From Mactra quadrangularis (Eukaryota > Mollusca > Bivalvia > Venerida > Mactridae), in the NCBI GenBank assembly GCA_025267735.1, contig CM046303.1:39569380-39633379 (forward strand): a stretch of DNA of 64,000 nucleotides. The letters are read 5' to 3'. Below, piece by piece: positions 9,864-21,939 of this stretch. The number at the start of each line of letters is the position of its first letter. Position 1 is the first letter of the stretch. Below the pieces are notes generated by a model, which was not told where the DNA came from, did not search any database, and worked only from the letters and a program-made list of their open reading frames with translations. The position numbers were made by a program, and so were the translations under genes.

Positions 9864-11478
9864 TGAAGCGAAAACGAAGATGAACCTAAGAGTTCTGTTA
9901 TGTAAGAACTAGTGACGTATAAGTTCGAATCTCGGGATAGTCTGCTTAAGAAGAAATCTAGTAGTTGTATTAAGTGATCAAAATCACTGCATCTATCTTA
10001 TGATGCACTCGTCAGGATGACACCACTGTATTTAAGTTATACAGAACTATGAACTTATAAAATAAGTAAAAGAATATAATAAAAATACTAAGAACAAAGA
10101 TCTAGTAAAACTAAGACTCAAGTTTAATATGTAACTAAAAAGATGTGACAAAGTTTAAGTATTTAAACAAGTTTCCAAAGTTATCAAATAATGCCAAAAT
10201 AATATCAAATTACATCATCAAATACAGCCTAAATAAAATGATCTTAATGACAATAAAGCTAAATATGAGGCAAAATAACTTAAACTAAGTCTAATTACAT
10301 TGATATCTATTGATATGATAAAAATGGGCTAAAACTAACAAAATAACACACAAAAGTACTAAATATATACATAATATATACAAAATAAGATGGTACTCAA
10401 TATTTAATTAAAGCTACATAGTTCTTAAACTAAATATTAAATATCAAATGAGTCTGAGAGATCTTAGAAAAATATTATGACAGCCAAATGTAAACGAAAG
10501 ATCTAAAAATGGAATTCAAAATGGCTGCCAATAACTAGAAATCATCAAAAGTTCTTAATTAAACCAATTAAACCTAATTAAGACAAAAATCTAAATAAAA
10601 TTAAACTATACCTTTAACTTACTTAAACAATTGCTTAAAGTACAAAATTGCTTCCAAAATATTTAAGTATGGATATGAAAAATAATTAATTACTAATTAA
10701 TGCTAGAGAGAGAATTTTGAGTTCCTTCCAATTCAAGTGTTTACTTCAGACTGATTAATTTCTAGGCTGCTCCTAATTTTATAGGCAGGACAGGTGCTGA
10801 CCTCTATATTGAAGGAAAGTAACTTTGCAATAAACCCCAAAACAAAGAAAGTCTTCTTTGTTCTTTATAAAAGGGAGATAACTCTAACAAAATACCCTAA
10901 TTACAAGTGGTTGTTCCATAAATGGGAATAATGATATTTCTAACCCATATTAAATGAACAATGATACAAGTTATAATATAAGTATAAACCTAAAATATTA
11001 ATATTCTGACATAGATATGAAGTTAATAAGTCAATAAAACAATAATAAAGTGATTTATAACAGTTATAGTGACTTTAAACAACAGTATACCCCAAAATAA
11101 AGGGTTAGGTCTAAAACTCTGACCACTTAACAATAAGATGAAGTAAGAAGTAAACAGTAGCTTATTTGAGTCTGTATGACTCAAGAAGGCAAGTTAAAGT
11201 ATTCAAAACTCTAAATTACTATTATAAATACAAATACAACATAATACAGTATGTTTTAAGCAACAAGTATATGAAAAGGGCCTTTAATAGTTCACATAGA
11301 AGATTTGCTATGGAAACATTAGATTTTTACAAAGGGAAGTAATTCTGTCTAATTGATAAAACTAGATCTAACTTAAAAGTTAACTTGTGCCCTTAATTAT
11401 ACAATATTTTAAATATTATTTCTCAATAAATGACTACTATTATGTAATTTTGCCTAGTCTAAATCCAACTTTACGACA
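9864..11478 (-). repeat. 5' LTR, uninterrupted copy
   Basis: A 1,615-bp LTR with TG..CA ends on the minus strand. It pairs with 2039-4667 and preserves the empty TTAA site of the MITE at about 10661-10666. It is followed by the CTGG duplication at 11479-11482. Promoter elements are not distinguishable by eye. Confidence 0.9.
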
Positions 11479-11482
11479 CTGG

Positions 11483-12189
11483 CAATACTTAAGTAAATTA
11501 AACTTGTTTTGTTTACAATATCTATAAAAAAGTAATCATTCCCTGAATGGCCATTCATTTATGTTTATAGATGAATGACCATTGAAATGGCCATTTGATT
11601 TAGCATTCCAAAGTTTTGCCCACGCTGTCAATTACATTCAAAGGTAGTACTTTGCTTCGATGACAATCTGTTAACAATAACGTCCATGTTATAAACACTG
11701 CATGTTTACACTAATGCTAAAATGACTTCAAGGGGCAGAAATACTTTCACGTTCTAATTAATAGACTGCAAATATTTTATAAAAGAGTTTCACCAATTGC
11801 ACAAAACTAAAACGATTTTGAGTAAAATTGAAAATTTGGTTGTGGTTTTGTTAGGATATTCACCGCAGTAAATTTGCCGAGTATTCGAAGTCTTAATATA
11901 TTAAATGTTCAGCATAATCAAAAATATACATCTGACGTAAAACAATAGATACATGGTACCTCTACATTCTACAATATCGTTATATTACTTGAAAAATGAT
12001 AGATAATTTAAATCAACTAAGATAAACCACTTTTAACGCAGTTTTCAAAACTTGATTAGTTTGAACTCTTCAACAATGCCAATTCATACCTTGATAAATA
12101 ACTCAATCTACCATAAAGATAAATTGAAATGAAAGATTTATATATGGAGAAAATAAAGCATAACAAAAGGTCTAAGAATGTATGTTTCG
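11483..12189. other. Spacer between LTR element and right arm
   Basis: AT-rich, no gene seen. It contains two short pieces on ggccattcatttatg / gaatgaccattgaaatggcc (11548-11592) that are partly inverted copies. Confidence 0.55.
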
Positions 12190-13860
12190 TCAATGCATAT
12201 CACTGAGTTTAAAATAATCTTTATTTGTCTTTCGTGTATTATCAAAACGTTTAAATGATTATTACAGTTTTGTATTAAGTACAAACTCATAATTGCGTAT
12301 TACTATCACTATATTAAGGTTACAGTTTAACACAAGTGTTCTAGAGATGTCTTTTATTAATGTATATTTTAAAATATATCTTTTTTAAATACTAATGAAG
12401 AATCATTACAAACTTGATTAAAGTCGTAAAATAATATACGAACGAGTGATTTTGGAATGTTTCCGCTTTTGCTTTCAATTTTGCTCTAGAGTTTCATTTA
12501 TATTGTTACGTATATTGCAAACCATTAATAATGCAACTTACCAAATTACTAAGGCCAAACCTAAAAGTGTGACTGCACATTATGTCTGATAAAAGTGTGC
12601 GATATATTAAAGAAATTTATTGCATGTATACATATAATTTGTTTGAAAATACAAACTTAAAACCTGTACGTTTATCATTTAGATTTTAATTCTACATCTC
12701 TTTACCTGAGCAAACTTAAATGCGACAATTTTCAAATAACCTGTGCTTGATAAGTAGTTTACACATCTGTATTTTCACAAATGAAAACAATGACCATAAA
12801 AATGCCATGTGATTTGGCAATTTATACTTTTCTGAAAATTTCTCCTGAATATTTAAATTGTACTATAATTAATACAATATGTTACTGTAACGTAAATATT
12901 TTATAGACGAACCATCATTGTAAAAGCTGTTTTGAAAATGGTTATTTGTTTGTATTTTGGTCACGGTATTTAACCTGATTTTCTTCTAAAGCATACCAAC
13001 AATTCGTCTAAAAGCAATGCAAAATGATCTTTTGTATGTGATACATTCTCACAGATGAGTTTTATCGGTTTGCATAATCAAAAACACTTTTTATAGTTCT
13101 TTCACGAACTTCATAACAAAAATACTGTAACGTAAATTATGGCGTCCATTTTCTATAGACTCAAACTGACTTGCACTTATTGCATGCATCTTGATTTTGG
13201 TAGTAGAAATGATTCGTTTGATATCTATTTTATCAACAGAGCGAAACTTGACATTACATTAAAATGATATATTTCGGTTACGGTAGTTAGCATGCTTTAA
13301 CTTTAAGACAACTTGAATAAAAGATGCAAAAATCATTGGAATTTGACCCCATTGATTTCATGTATATTTGATAACTAAGTTAACAAATTGTGTCAAATTT
13401 TCATGGTATAACCTCCTCGGGTGGGATTCGAACCCGCACCCTCTCGGGCGTAAGCACTTATAAAAAAGGTTAAACGCCAATTTAATGCATTTTGCTCTGT
13501 AACGTAAATAAAAGCTGATATATCATTGGTATAAGAACCAAATTTCATATGATGTGTGCAATTATGTTGCAATGCATTCGAAAAAAAAAAATTAATCCAA
13601 AATGTGATTTGATGCAAGTAACAGCTGAAAAAGTTTGCACGAAGTTTAGGGTGCATTTTGGTGTTTTTGGTAACGTACATATTTGAGCTCAGATTGAGGG
13701 AAAATGGCTACCTCGCCAGTTTTAAGAAATGCATTTTCAAATTCCTCATCACTCCGAATCACTCATCAAACCTTCTGGGCACAATACCGCACCTAAAACC
13801 CTGTGAGCTCTCAGACTAGTTTGAGCATTGATCACTTGTAGTAAGAAACTAGGTTACACT
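12190..13860 (-). repeat. Right arm of ~1.6 kb inverted repeat
   Basis: Inverted counterpart of 84-1430 with many indels. The motif ACTGTAACGTAAAT recurs at about 12883, 13123 and 13498, matching TTACGTTACAGT in the left arm. A 95-codon minus-strand ORF at 13393-13680 aligns with the left-arm ORF over ~60 residues (SCYLHQITF, then DISAFIYVT). A tRNA-like segment at 13405-13450 is present only here. Confidence 0.75.
13405..13450 (-). other. tRNA-like T-arm / B-box segment
   Basis: The minus strand reads GGTGCGGGTTCGAATCCCAC, a canonical pol III B box in a T-arm-like context. No D-arm or acceptor partner is found upstream, and the homologous position in the left arm (about 450-470) lacks it. 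It is likely the remnant of a tRNA-derived SINE or tRNA fragment inserted after the arms separated. Confidence 0.6.
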
Positions 13861-13891
13861 TTAGATCAAACATTGTCAGGTTAGCGATTTA

Positions 13892-14090
13892 GGGCCATCA
13901 TGGCCCACTTGTTATTCAAATACCAAGATATCAAATAATCAAATAATTGATGTTTTCTAGGGAACTGCTCGAAATGAGTTCGAACACGGATCAGCTTGGG
14001 CGTAAAAAACTAGGTCACAGTTACTTCCTTTAAAACAATCTTTAACAATCTAGTGACTACTTTTTTATATAAATATCCTGGACATTGATC
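13892..14090 (+). repeat. Dispersed repeat fragment, right part
   Basis: It starts with the perfect palindrome GGGCCATCATGGCCC (13892-13906). From 13958 it carries ctcGAAaTGAGTTCgaac..aaaaaCTAGGTCACagtt..CTAGTGAC, which continues the repeat begun at 1-83. ATGAGTTC occurs at both 76-83 and 13974-13981. Confidence 0.45.
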
Positions 14091-16310
14091 TGATAGTTCG
14101 TTTTAATTTCACAATGATACCCGCCTCTCTATTGTTTGATAATAAATGTTCATCATGGCTCTCTTAATAAATAACCCGGCGGAGCAGCGAGATGTCATAG
14201 CACGACAAAGATACGGTAATCGGTCATTCTGTTTTGTTGTTTATGCTCAACCTCTGTCTCATAATCATTTTTGTCCTTTTTTCAGATTTTACTTTGAAAA
14301 GATGTAACGTTTCAAGCTTGATGTATAAAACGTTTTATCAAGATTACATAACCTGTTCATGGACTTCAAAACAGCAACAGTTAACTGATACAAGTGTAAT
14401 AAATTGTATCAATTCGCAAAACACGTTGACAACTTATATATATCAGCTGTATATATAACAAACCAAAGTGAAAGAAAAATAAATCAAACGTAGAATGAGT
14501 TTCGCAAATTGTTTGAGATAGACTTCTGTGGAGATGAGACGACCTTCAAGTGAAATTGTTAAGCAAAAACGAATTTCGACCGATCATATGCAAGAATGAA
14601 TATTCCGAGTCTTTTGGACAAAACTAGCAACATTAAATGACTTAACCTACACACTAGTGAAATATATATTCAAGAGTTTTTCATGTCTAATAAAAAATGG
14701 CTGATGACTCAAAGGTGACTTACATGAATGTGAGGAGAAGTTGGTTGACAAATTAGCACACAAGATGATATATGCCAAGATACTCGTTGATGTAATAAGT
14801 ATATGGAACTGATGTGTATTATTGTAGTCACTTGATGCGGGTCAAGAAATCTAACATGACGACCAAAAAATGGCCTCCAAATTTACTGAGAAAGAAGTTT
14901 TGGAGGATTTGGACATCTTTTTTCTCACCATTCCATGTTATCTTTATTAAATAGTCTCCAAATGTTTGTATAGGATTGACTTTGAAGATAATAACCTATT
15001 TTTACCCCAAAATAAGATGAGTTTACTCAAATGAAGGGGAATATATTGCCATGATTGACTCATTTTGCTTGTTTTGCTGGCTCCATTTGTTTTCAGGATT
15101 TTAGGGATTTTGATTAACTGTAATTTTTACTCATTTAATGCTATATTGAAGAAGAAGCTTAATAGTATTAGTTGACACATACTGTTATTGCTGAAATGTA
15201 ATGCATATTGCGAAATAGTGGGGGTGACTTCGCATAGTATTTCTTTTCTATTTTTGCATTTTTCTGTTTCTTGTACAAAATGCTCTCAAATAATTAAGAT
15301 AATAATGCTAGTGGATAACAATCTGATTTGATTTTTTGTAAAATGTTTGCCATAAAACGAAAATATCATGACATCATGACTTATTTTGTACTTAAAGCGA
15401 TTTATATGAGTTTGCATGAGTTGTATTGAGGCCGTATGTATCATGATGTTATAATTATCATTGTGGTGTGTTGAGACTGTATTAAAGAAAATCCAGGAAT
15501 ATAAATATTTCATAAACGCTTGGGTAATTTCAAAGGCCAAATGTACATGAAAATGAGTTTAGAAAACATTTTTTCAAACTATGATTTCATGTTTAAAGCA
15601 ATCGCAAAATTTGAGCGAACTACTTAGAATTGTTCATAGCATACAAAGAATTGATAATTTCCATTCATTTTGTTTACACGTATAGATGAATCAAACTGTT
15701 AGACATCTAAACTGTAAACAAGTCCAGATAACCGATATTTTCTAAAAGTTTATCAATTTATGCCACTAGGCTATTACATGAACAGTAGCATAATACTTTT
15801 CTATGATGATATGACTTTAAACTAGTTATGAATGATGTCGTTATGTTAACACCAAACATTTCCTAGTAGAATGCTTAAACTGCTTCATCCTTCATTTAGA
15901 AAAGCTTAACTGATTGTATTTTGTGTAGATAAGTTAAAATAACCTGTTGCTGAGTGACTCATTCGTTATGTTTCGTACATTTTTCATGTAATTATGTTCT
16001 GAGACTATCATCGTGTGTTTGTTTCCTATCTGTCGTGTGATATGTACTTTATATTGCTATATGCAGTCACTTAGATGTATTTAAGTCATTTAGGTCTTAT
16101 ACTTTATCATTTGTAAAGAAATATAATATTTAGATTTGTAAATAGTTTAATTTGTACAAAGAAATATTTTGTAGAATCTTCATTATTAGATGTTATACGT
16201 TTCAGATGTCGAAACTACATTATGTAATGAAGAAACTTAGCTTTAATGACAAATGTAGAAACCGTTTAATCTTATGTATAAAGTTCATTTAAAGGCATAC
16301 AAAATGTGTT
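14091..16310. other. No recognised feature
   Basis: AT-rich sequence. Short open stretches exist at 14694-14754 (plus: MADDSKVTYMNVRRSW) and at about 14872-14950 (plus: MASKFTEKEVLEDLD). They are interrupted, have no known match to me and may be remnants or chance. Confidence 0.4.
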
Positions 16311-16314
16311 TCAT

Positions 16315-16530
16315 AAGTATAACGAGGACCAGAGCAGTCTATCGTGCATCCCTCTTGACTTTTTGCCAATTGTTCTTTGGGGTCTACTTAATTAGAATCC
16401 GCGTTGTTCTAAAAAATAACTCTTGCGCACTACCTGAAATGTCACCGTTTCCATGGCAATCCCTTGTTGCAAAATTGTCGGTGTTGGTCAAATCAGTTTT
16501 AGCTTGAACAAGCATTAAGCAGGAATAATA
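16315..16530 (+). repeat. Left copy of ~200-bp inverted repeat
   Basis: Pairs inverted with 21690-21880. Shared blocks include GGGGTCTACTTAATTAGAAT / attctaatgaagtagacacc, gttgttctaaaaaataa / ttattttttagaacaac, and AATTGTCGGTGTTGG / ccaacaccgacaatt. It could be the terminal repeats of a 5.5-kb composite, or two inverted copies of one dispersed family. Confidence 0.65.
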
Positions 16531-17376
16531 TGATTTGTGTCAAATCAAAGCCGACGCCCTGACCTTTAGAAATATATGTTAAGAAAAAAACTTATTTTTT
16601 CGGTTTGACAGTATTAAAGTGGTTTACGTGTCAGAACGTTTGAAAACGATGAGTATTGTGCAGTGGTGGTCTGTTGAATACAGACATAATATAATAAAAC
16701 TGAAGAGGTATTTGTTGTTTCGTTTTTGCTTTACTGAAATAGAATTATGCTGGAATATGATTTTATAATTCAGATTTTCACGCTGTACATCAGTTTTTTT
16801 TAAAAATGTAATTTGCGGCAGCAGACCTAATTAGCCAACTTTTCCGGACTTGTTTCTTTAACATTAATCGGTTTAATGTCCTATCATTACATATTAAATG
16901 CATAAAACTGTCAAAACGTGATATTTTATTTACTAAACGACTGTTGAAAAAAAAATTGTATTAATAATAGAGTGACCAAATCATTTGACAATGTGTCGTA
17001 AAACCAAATCTTACTTATAAGTAATATTTATTTATTAGTTTACAATGGCAAACTCGTTTAGAAAGTTTTCCTTGACCTAATTCTAACAAGTACCTGCCTT
17101 CCCTCACTGAGGAGCTGGTTACTTTGCTACATATGACAGATTAAAGGCTATAAGCCAATTTTCATGGAAAGTATGATCAGCCAAAACCGGGCCGAACCTT
17201 GAACCTTGAAACGTGATGTGTATTGGGATCAGAATCCAGGACATTTGTCCGAATGGCTACAGGGTTATCAACTTTCTTGATTTGCTGTATTAAACGCATG
17301 TTAAAATGTGATGAGCTCCCATGTCAACATTACGAAACGCATAAGCTGGTTTGTCTAAAACTTTGCTATTATACAA

Positions 17377-17985
17377 TTGAATAGTAAAAATTCAGGTGGA
17401 CTGGTATGTGCTGTAATCATGTATGGCATACTTTTGATAATTGTTTTAAAGTGGGATATTTTTCTAAACGTTTCTGAGGGTTTTCTTGTACCTTTACACA
17501 AAAATTGTAGTATAAATGTTGTTAACAATTTAAGGTTCGAAACTTTATTGAATATATTGAGAAAGTTATTTACAGTAATTTTTAATTACTGTTTGACTGT
17601 TTGGACATATCAAAAACATTTATTATATCTTTGTTTTAAACTAGATTATAAATTACAAAATTGATACTGGCAAATATGTATTTTGTTGCATCTATTGACT
17701 GCACAAAAACCTTTAATTAATAAAACTTAAAAAAAGCTAGTATATATAAGATATATGTATTCATCGGTAAAACTAGAGTTAATGTACATACTCAAATCAG
17801 TGACGAATTTGATTGCATGTTAGGTGTAAGACAAGGGAACTGTAGTTCGCCTATCTTATTTGCCATTTTAAATGAAATTCAGGATATGTTTTTCAGTTAT
17901 TTAGTCTTGCTAACATTAAAGTTGATATGTTTGACATATTTTCATTTTATATGTTGTTATTTTCGCTAAAAGTAGATGCCAGTTA
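17377..17985 (+). pseudogene. LINE A reverse transcriptase, N-terminal blocks
   Basis: Decayed non-LTR reverse transcriptase on the plus strand. The first frame (17377-17664) carries SEGFLVPLHKNCSINVVNN followed by LRFETLLNILRKLFTVI, the EGLIVPLHKKG..NYRGITLL..LGKLFT blocks of LINE RTs. A second frame at about 17779-17890 carries GVRQGNCSSPILFAILNEI, the GVRQGD.LSP motif. A third at about 17925-17970 carries FYMLLFSLK where the catalytic FADD box is expected, so the catalytic aspartates are lost. Frameshifts separate the blocks. The endonuclease domain was not found. Sequence after FADD resumes at 20950. Confidence 0.82.
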
Positions 17986-18039
17986 TAACTATAAATACAT
18001 TTGATTTCCCTTTTATAAGAAGGATATACATATAAATTA

Positions 18040-18510
18040 CATTTCATAGGTACAGAAAACATAAAATGTAGATTTTACAAATAACATTACCGTGAACCGA
18101 TGATATGACCGTGAACAAAAAGCATGACAATGAATTAATTACATGACATTGAACAATTACAGAACAGTGAAAATATACATGGAAATAAGATGAAAATAGA
18201 CAAATTTCATGAATGAAGTACATGACACAGAGTACATTACACGACAAAGAACAAGTTACATGACACGACAAAGAACATATTACATGACACTTAATGAATT
18301 ACATGACAAGTGAAAATAATACATGAAAATGAATAGATTACACGAGAAGGACCAAAATACATGACGATGAATAAATTACAGGGCAATAAATAAATAACAC
18401 TACAATGAACAGAATGAATGACAATGAATAAATTACAAGACAATGAGCAAATGCACTATAATAAAATTACAAGACAGTGAATTAATTCATGATAATAATG
18501 ATAGACAATA
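18040..18510. repeat. Degenerate ~22-24-bp tandem repeat
   Basis: About 20 imperfect copies of a unit like tacATGACAATGAATAAATT. Copies vary freely (tgaacaa, gaaaat, gagcaa). A minus-strand ORF here (18044-18271) is an artefact of the repetition. Confidence 0.85.
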
Positions 18511-18940
18511 AATAGACATATATGTGCATTTTCTTTTGTGCAATTCAATGAAACCATAAGCTTTATGTACAGATTTTACATTATTTTATGTCAGAAAGGT
18601 ACCAACAATTTCTTCACTGTTGAGACCAAAACTCTGACAATACAGGATCTGCTTCAGTACGACTGATTAATCCGCGGTGATGGTAACCAAGAACTGTTTT
18701 GTTCACAATTCGCTTCCATGCAAATTTAGTTGGGAATTTTGAGCCATGTATTTAGTTTACATACCCAACTTTTAGACCCATTAAGAGTTTCACTGTTTGA
18801 TACAGCCATATAGCACTGATCGTGGGTACATCAGTATTGCGATACTACAATATACAAGCCATGACCCCATGTTGTGATCGATAAGATAAGATAAGGATCA
18901 TAGACCACGATCATGGTCATAAAGAATTTGATTTTCTATC

Positions 18941-18953
18941 GGGGGGGGGGGGG
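18941..18953 (+). repeat. Run of 13 G
   Basis: An isolated G13 in AT-rich sequence, preceded by a short inverted motif (gaccacGATCATGgtc, about 18903-18918). It might be a true poly-G tract or a length-variable assembly region. Confidence 0.8.
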
Positions 18954-20439
18954 TAATCCCTTGAAGACAAATGTATGTATTTATGTATTATTGTCCATTG
19001 TATATGAGGTGTAAATTAACAGATAAATATGTCAGTTCTTTAGAGGTGACATTTTGTATACACGACAGTAAGTTGAAACAAAATTGACAATCGTAATATT
19101 ATTTGTTAGAATGATAATTATATATCAGCTTATTTTTAAATCACTTAATTGCCCTTTTATTAATTTTGATAGGCTGTATTTTTATTGTAACAATAGTTAA
19201 ATGAAAAATTTACATTGCAACAAATTATTCAATAATCATCGTTATGATTAAGACGTCAGTAACTATATTGTGGTTCGTTTTTCCGTGGCAATATTTTACA
19301 AGGACTAAAATATCCATGCATTAAAAAGGAACAGTAAAAAATTTCACATTTTCAATGAAATTGTTTTACAAGAATAAAGTATTATGTAAAAACGTTTTAT
19401 GGTATCAACAATTGAAGAAATTATAATTATAGAGGAGAAATTAAAACAATAGCATGTCTTTTTCAGTTATTATTATGCTGCGAAAATAATTAATTCATGG
19501 TTCGAAGTATTCATTTATCTGACAGATATAAAGACTAAAAAAACCGCAAATTATACGCATATAATTATATTATAAGCAATGAAGGAATTTTTTTTCAATT
19601 AAATTTGATTTAAGGTTATATTTTTTAAATACTGATTTCAGTGGTTCGTATGGTCGAGTAAATCTCTCTGACCAATATGTAATTATACATTTGTATTTTT
19701 AAAACTGTCTTGAATAATAATTATTTCTGAACCTTTATTGTTAAATCATTTGACAGATACAACTAGATATCCACAAAATAGAGACAGGTAGGTAATCCTG
19801 TCATAAAAGTGTACCCGCTGCGCCTTGCTATGCACATTGTATTATACAATCACACCAGGGGTCCCTAGATTCGACAGTGCGCACTATAAAATTAAGAAAA
19901 AAAACCGTTAAAAATCCAAAAGTTTTTGAAAAAGTGCAAAACAGACTAAAAATTCATTAAGATATTTTAAAAATAAAAAAAAATGCTCCAGAAACTAGAA
20001 ACATACAGCTTTCTCATGTCATTTGCACAAATTTAATCAAAGATCTGGAAATGCTTTATTTTTCAAGTCATATCAGCATGAGTATTTATTTTCCTTCTTA
20101 TTTTAAAGTAACGTGAGTTGTCAAATAAACCTCAAAACAGAGCAAGATTTTACAATTTTACAAAAATGTAAAAACAACCACGAGAAAGAAGAAAGTTTAA
20201 ACATTTTAATATCATTTGCACAAAATTGATGTCTTAAAAGTTAAAAGAGATATGACCGTTAATAGAATTCCCCCTATACTTTTCTATTGAAAATTGAGTA
20301 TCGACTTGAGATCATGTATGAGACTAAAAGCTGGACATGTTAGATAGTGTTGGAGGTAGTACATTAATAGGATATTAAAAATGTCAGGGATGAAGCCAAA
20401 TTGGCAATGTTGTCCTCTTAAGAATTATAAGTGTAGTCT

Positions 20440-20926
20440 GTAGCTAAATATTTGTCTCGATAGCATATTTGTTACACAATTTTTGTAGAAACATTAACTT
20501 CTGTATACGAATATCGGCAACAAGTGGCATCCATCCTAACATGGGGAGTGCGATGTCAGCTCGAGCTTTCACAGGTAATTTCTGAACATTTTTGGCTATC
20601 ATTCATTAAATTTTTTCAAGTTGTGATATATCGGAAAAATCTTATGATATCCATAATTCGCATCCGAAAAGTAACGTCAGTAGAACTACTTTTTCGGTAA
20701 GACTAGTTAAGATAAACAGTTTGGCATGAGATCTTTGATCAACAGACATAATTGAGAAGGATGATTTTCGACTTTTATTGCATCGCTCGTTACCATTAAG
20801 AGTGTTTTTCATATTACTTGTAAGATGTATGCCTACGTGATCAGCTGATTCAGTCTGAGTCAACGAAAGTGGCAGACTACTAAAGATTGCATATGCGTTG
20901 ACTTTTTGTCCTCGAATTAGAACCAT
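20440..20926 (-). pseudogene. LINE B reverse transcriptase C-terminal fragment
   Basis: The minus strand reads as the end of a non-LTR RT domain. The order is HVGIHLTSNMKNT, then RKSSFSIM, LTSLTEKVVLL, FGCELW, three in-frame stops, and LPVKARADIALPMLGW, IQKLMFLQKLC. These match the ..HLGI..GCELW..LPRRTR.DI.LPLLGW..KL.FL..L. order in LINE polyproteins. All blocks are in one frame, so it decayed by nonsense changes rather than indels here. It sits inside the gap of LINE A and abuts its downstream piece in opposite orientation. Confidence 0.82.
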
Positions 20927-20949
20927 TTTTTAAAGATTATTGTATGATA

Positions 20950-21110
20950 GGGAAATCAGTGGGTGACAATAGTAAAACAAAAGTTATGATTTTCAAAAAA
21001 GTGACAGGAATTCAGAGAATACTAAATTTTATTAAAATGATATGAACTAGATACTGTTGAACAATTAATATACATTGGCGTAGCTTTCTTCGAATTGGAA
21101 AATATAAGCT
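20950..21110 (+). pseudogene. LINE A reverse transcriptase, downstream blocks
   Basis: The plus strand reads NSKTKVMIFKK (20965-21000), and after ~50 bp, in another frame, VEQLIYIGVAFF (21054-21092). These are the KTKVM(I/V)F and YLG blocks that follow FADD in LINE RTs, at the expected ~35-residue distance. They continue the plus-strand LINE seen at 17377-17985, so 2.9 kb were inserted between FADD and KTK. Beyond 21110 I cannot follow the frame. Confidence 0.7.
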
Positions 21111-21689
21111 TAAGATGGTTTAAAATTATCCGTATAATTTAATGCTAGCATATGTCTTGAGTATCGTATGATTATATGACACTACACGTCTATATATTAA
21201 CTCACCATTATATCAAGTTTGCTATACTTCAGTTATATTTTTATGGTCATTTTTTATTGAATTGACATGTCAATATACAGTTATTTTTCGCTTAAGTCGA
21301 ATACTTGACTGTGTTTATACGAATAAAAACTTGTAAGTTAGGATATATTTGTAGAAGTTAAATTGATAAACATGCTCAGGAAATTTCGTTCAATTAGTCG
21401 TCCGCTGACCCTAACATGACACATTCTTTATTTGGCATCATATACAAAGGTATTCTTTTTATAATCAACAGAAATATAATGTTACACAAACTTAGTACCA
21501 GAACATAACCTTTAAAAAAGTAATGATATACAGCGTAAAATCTTCTTCAATATTTTGTAGCAAAATTAATGTAAATTACTTCTCCACAAAAAGGTTTGGA
21601 AATTAAAAAAACAAACTGTAATTGAAAAAAAATCAATATTTTTCTGCATTTTTTTTATTTTTCTGTTAATTTCATGAATTACAGCCTAA

Positions 21690-21880
21690 TGCTTAGTCAA
21701 GTTATAATTGATTTACCAACACCGACAATTTCGACAAAAAAAAAACAATTTTAGGAAGAGCACAAGAGCTTATTTTTTAGAACAACGCCGATTCTAATGA
21801 AGTAGACACCAAGGAAAAATTAAGCATAGCTGGCAAAATGTCTAGAAGGATGTGCACGGTGGACCTACCTCTTATTGTTC
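21690..21880 (-). repeat. Right copy of ~200-bp inverted repeat
   Basis: Inverted counterpart of 16315-16530, closing the segment that contains LINE A and LINE B. See the left copy for matched blocks. No target duplication was found at the outer edges. Confidence 0.65.
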
Positions 21881-21939
21881 GTACTCAGTTCTTCTCATCA
21901 GTAAACTAAAACAAACCTTCTTCAATAACTATTATTGGT

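Larger units (their letters stand above)
2039..11478 (-). mobile_element. Gypsy-type LTR retrotransposon, internally deleted
   Basis: Two direct repeats, 2039-4667 and 9864-11478, are near-identical once a MITE in the first is removed. Each reads TGTCGTAAAG..TTTTCGCTTCA on the minus strand, with TG..CA ends. The element is flanked by CTGG at 2035-2038 and 11479-11482, a 4-bp target duplication. A primer-binding site lies beside the right LTR, and gag and integrase remnants read on the minus strand, so 9864-11478 is the 5' LTR. Protease, reverse transcriptase and RNase H are absent. I could not find a convincing polypurine tract next to 4668, so the 3' internal end may also be altered. It cannot be autonomous. 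Confidence 0.9.

Noticed and set aside
16274..16507. 77-codon plus ORF
   Set aside because: Falls on the inverted repeat 16315-16530, whose partner copy at 21690-21880 does not keep the frame.
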